In this document: one piece after another, positions 61,908 to 64,000 of the stretch
Layout of the letters: each line of letters starts with the position of its first letter
Numbering within the stretch: position 1 is the stretch's first letter
Assembly: GCA_934661195.1 (NCBI GenBank)
Contig: CAKUJD010000003.1
Location: forward strand, 248,001 to 312,000
Direction of reading: 5' to 3'
Source of the DNA: an uncultured Muribaculaceae bacterium
GTDB taxonomy: Bacteria; Bacteroidota; Bacteroidia; Bacteroidales; Muribaculaceae
Length of the DNA: 64,000 bases
The notes under the pieces: model-generated
What the model saw: the letters and a program-made list of their open reading frames with translations, nothing else
The model's database searches: none
Told to the model about the DNA's origin: nothing
Made by a program: the position numbers and the translations under genes

Positions 61908-61948
61908 GCAGCGCCCCGCTACTCACCGGTGGAGTAGCGGGGCGCTGT
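61908..61948. terminator. Strong hairpin terminator between convergent genes
   Basis: 16-bp perfect arms CAGCGCCCCGCTACTC (61909-61924) and its complement (61932-61947). No pure T run on the plus strand. The genes on both sides end here, and it probably serves the phosphodiester glycosidase gene. Confidence 0.75.
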
Positions 61949-62031
61949 GCATTTATCCCAAATCCTAATGACCGATTTGGGTTTAAACGTACATTTATTT
62001 TGAGGGATTTAAGTCATTCACGGGACTTGTG

Positions 62032-62769
62032 TCAGTTGACGGCCACGGTGGCGGTGGTGTAGGAGTTTTTGCAGCGGATGTAGAGGGTGTGGCGGCCGGC
62101 TGCTGCTCCGGGCTGCACGGTGAGGCGGAAGGTGGTGGAGTTGCGTGTGGAACCTGCCTCCTCAACGCTTATGGCCGCGCGCGACCCGGCGGCCACCTCG
62201 GCCTCGCAGCCCTTGTGGCGCACCACGGCAAGGGTGCTCTGCTCGCCTTCCGAGGCATTGATGGTGGCAATGGTGCTGCCCCACTCGGGCAGCGAGAGGG
62301 TGCGTGGCGCGTATTGCGCATAGTTGACCACGGCGCCCACATTCGTCTTGCCGTCTTTTATCCACGAATCGACCCACATGCGGCGGTAGGTGGAGTTGAT
62401 GGCAATGCCCACACAGCCCGAAGGAAAGCGGTGCACACTCTCGCGGCTCATAAGCAGGTAGCCCTCGTCGGGCTGCACGGCGGCCTGGTTGGTGAGCGTG
62501 GTGATGTCGGGGTCGGCCTCCTCCACATGCCCCAGGTCGAGCACCTGGCCATAGTCGCAAATGAAGTTGTCGGCCGTGGTGAAGTTGTGGTTGCGGTCGA
62601 TATACACATCGGTGGTTGCGAGCAGCGTGCGGCCGTGGTCCTCGTCCATCATGTTCTGGGTGGCCATGTCGTAGGGCAGGCTGAAGGGGTCTTCCTCGTT
62701 GCACGAGCACATGAGGGACACGCTCACTGCAGCGGCGGCCAAGAGGGAATGCCTGAATTTGAGTGTCAT
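62032..62769 (-). CDS. Lipoprotein of unknown function (DUF5036-like)
   Basis: A 245-residue lipoprotein with a lipobox (SLMCSC near residues 18-23) followed by NEEDPFSLPYDMATQNMMDE. The segments TTDVYIDRNHNFTTADNFIC and YGQVLDLGHVEEADPDITTL recall DUF5036 proteins of Bacteroides as I remember them. The second half, from about residue 150, ends AGRHTLYIRCKNSYTTATVA and is beta-rich. It may be a surface-exposed protein. No operon partner is obvious; the next gene is over 200 bases away. Confidence 0.65.
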   Translation of the reverse strand: MTLKFRHSLLAAAAVSVSLMCSCNEEDPFSLPYDMATQNMMDEDHGRTLLATTDVYIDRNHNFTTADNFICDYGQVLDLGHVEEADPDITTLTNQAAVQPDEGYLLMSRESVHRFPSGCVGIAINSTYRRMWVDSWIKDGKTNVGAVVNYAQYAPRTLSLPEWGSTIATINASEGEQSTLAVVRHKGCEAEVAAGSRAAISVEEAGSTRNSTTFRLTVQPGAAAGRHTLYIRCKNSYTTATVAVN

Positions 62770-62970
62770 ATGAACGTATTTAAGTTGCTTTAGAAGTTAT
62801 ATGCGCAAAATTTGCAGGAATTGCCGCTGCGGCAAAGCAAGGCGGAAAATGCGGCACCAGTTGTGACTGTTGCAGACACACAATGGGGCTTTGCACGCGG
62901 CTCAGCAGCCGCTTAGGCAGCAATCACGGCCAGGGCAGCAGGCATCAGCGCAAGACTGAAGAGCGTGCGG

Positions 62971-63465
62971 CTAAAAGTTGTAGCGCAAGCCGGCTGTGGT
63001 CACCGACTGGTTGTGGTCGCTCACTATCTGATAGCGCCACTCGGTGAAGAATGTGAAGTGGTCGGCAATGGTGTATTCAGCGCCGCAGCCCACATTGGCT
63101 CCGCAGTGGTCCGACTTCACCTTGTTGTCAAGCAGTCCGTCGGGATAGCTGTAGTCCCAGTGCTGATAGGTGAAGCCCACATAGGGGTAGATGTTGAAGC
63201 CGGCGTAGGTGTGGATCACATACTGGGCGTTGATGTTGACGTTCGACGTGCTGAAGCGGTCGTTCTTGAAGAAATACACAAACTCGGGGGCTACGCGCAC
63301 GTTGGGCAGCACCTCGAGCTGGTAGTGAAGGCCGAGTCCGGCCTGGTTGCACTTTGAGGCGTAGTTGAAGCTGGCACCGACCGACATGTCGCCCACGGCG
63401 GCCGACGCTGCGGTGGCGCACATTGCGGCCACGGCTGCAAGCAGCAGATGTTTTACTGATTTCAT
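62971..63465 (-). CDS. Small outer-membrane beta-barrel protein (copy 1)
   Basis: A 164-residue protein with a signal peptide (MKSVKHLLLAAVAAMCATAASA). The mature part has eight predicted strands: DMSVGASFNYASKCNQAGLG, VAPEFVYFFKNDRFSTSNVN, FNIYPYVGFTYQHWDYSYPD and the terminal SVTTAGLRYNF. Its layout is that of the OmpA/OmpX-like eight-strand barrels. A paralogue with the same strand pattern lies directly upstream on the same strand at 63594, indicating tandem duplication. Confidence 0.88.
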   Translation of the reverse strand: MKSVKHLLLAAVAAMCATAASAAVGDMSVGASFNYASKCNQAGLGLHYQLEVLPNVRVAPEFVYFFKNDRFSTSNVNINAQYVIHTYAGFNIYPYVGFTYQHWDYSYPDGLLDNKVKSDHCGANVGCGAEYTIADHFTFFTEWRYQIVSDHNQSVTTAGLRYNF

Positions 63466-63518
63466 TGGAGTATCCTATTTTTTGATAGTAATAATGTGTT
63501 TATATTATCGCGACAAAA

Positions 63519-63554
63519 GGCTGCCCGCCGGCTCGCATGCGGCCTGGGGCAGCC
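63519..63554 (-). terminator. Terminator after the second barrel gene
   Basis: GGCTGCCC (63519-63526) pairs with GGGCAGCC (63547-63554); on the minus strand the stem is followed by TTTTG. It separates the two barrel genes, so copy 1 should have its own promoter. Confidence 0.6.
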
Positions 63555-63593
63555 CATTTTTATTGAAAAGAAATTCTCTCTTTTTAGTGGCGC

Positions 63594-64000
63594 TTAGAAG
63601 CGGAACTTGAGGCCGAGTGAGGTTACCGACTGGCTGAAGTCGCTCACCAGCTGGCCGCGCTCCTCGAGGAAGAAGCCCACGTTGCTGGCCAGGCGCACCT
63701 CGAGGCCTGCGCCCAGGTTCACGCCAAAGCGGTTCTCTGAGTGGTCGAAGTCGTCGCTCCAGTTGCTGTACGACAGGCCGGCCAGGGGATAGAAGTCAAC
63801 CTTGGGAGCAAGGCGCACCACATAGTGGAAGTTGCAGTTGATGTCGAAGGTCTCCACACCTTTGTTTTTGAAGAAGTAGATGAACTCCGGCTCGATGCGG
63901 AAGTTGCGGGTGATGCCGGCCTGCAGCTTTGCGCCTATACCGGCCTGGTCGAATTTTGTTCCATAGTTAAAACCGATGCCAAAGGCCAGGTTGCTCGACT
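63594..64000 (-). CDS. Small outer-membrane beta-barrel protein (copy 2, 5' end outside the window)
   Basis: An open frame running off the right edge. It continues upstream of the internal Met at 63857 in the same frame (SSNLAFGIGFNYGTKFDQAG, then LQAGITRNFRIEPEFIYFFK). It ends RGQLVSDFSQSVTSLGLKFRF. The positions of FNYG-x-K-x-x-QAG-(I/L)-G, EF-(I/V)-YFFKN and SQSVT...GL-(K/R)-(F/Y) match copy 1 at 62971. The signal peptide is not visible because the 5' end is missing. Confidence 0.85.
   Translation of the reverse strand, partial: SSNLAFGIGFNYGTKFDQAGIGAKLQAGITRNFRIEPEFIYFFKNKGVETFDINCNFHYVVRLAPKVDFYPLAGLSYSNWSDDFDHSENRFGVNLGAGLEVRLASNVGFFLEERGQLVSDFSQSVTSLGLKFRF

Overview
The window looks like a chromosomal piece of a Bacteroidales bacterium, most likely from a Muribaculaceae/Prevotellaceae-type gut lineage. 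The support is a SusC/SusD pair, promoters of the Bacteroidetes form (TTTG or TTG, about 19-21 bp, then TAnnTTTG), the type IX secretion protein PorV, several secreted proteins ending in type IX-style sorting domains, GldE, BACON and PEGA domain proteins, and fairly high-GC housekeeping genes. The genus call is an inference; no rRNA is present.

Layout. 1-5544 (minus strand): the 5' end of the redox repressor gene rex, then an orphan SusD/SusC nutrient-uptake pair. 5911-10433 (minus): ispF, porV, a Bax-inhibitor-1 family membrane protein and argS. 10555-15533 (minus): a TolC / HlyD / ABC-2 / ABC-2 efflux operon with no ATPase. 15723-18548 (minus): envelope genes including a GH25 lysozyme and a TM2 protein. 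18708-22340 (plus): a DUF3078 outer-membrane protein, two small secreted proteins and a formylglycine-generating-enzyme-like protein. 22483-27038 (minus): gldE, a phosphopantetheinyl transferase, a C69 dipeptidase and a DUF3108 protein. 27302-28246 (plus): a short orphan RHS protein with an AT-rich toxin-like tip. 28322-34091 (minus): a five-gene operon joining a membrane polyferredoxin, a Tat-type ferredoxin-aldo/keto reductase, DUF1893, a TonB receptor and an ECF S component. 34499-41264: two type IX cargo proteins, a small heat-shock protein and a tRNA-Val. 41403-41696: the 3' remnant of an AAA ATPase gene. 41727-47647 (minus): an AT-rich four-gene island. 48285-55140 (plus): a secreted/envelope operon (PEGA, BACON, LPP20-like, transglutaminase-like). 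55239-61878 (plus): a SUI1 factor, an AddA-type helicase-nuclease and a phosphodiester glycosidase with a sorting domain. 62032-64000 (minus): a lipoprotein and two tandem outer-membrane barrels.

The strongest candidate for an undescribed system is the island at 41727-47647. Four genes sit almost without gaps: an SAM-dependent methyltransferase-like protein, a compact superfamily 1 helicase, a 789-residue protein with no recognised domain, and a DUF1848 protein with a C-terminal CX3CX2C cysteine motif. Its base composition is far from that of its neighbours and it abuts a truncated host gene. The architecture resembles a mobile defence or nucleic-acid-modification cassette, but function is inferred only from composition and context. 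A second cluster worth study is the redox/uptake operon at 28322-34091.
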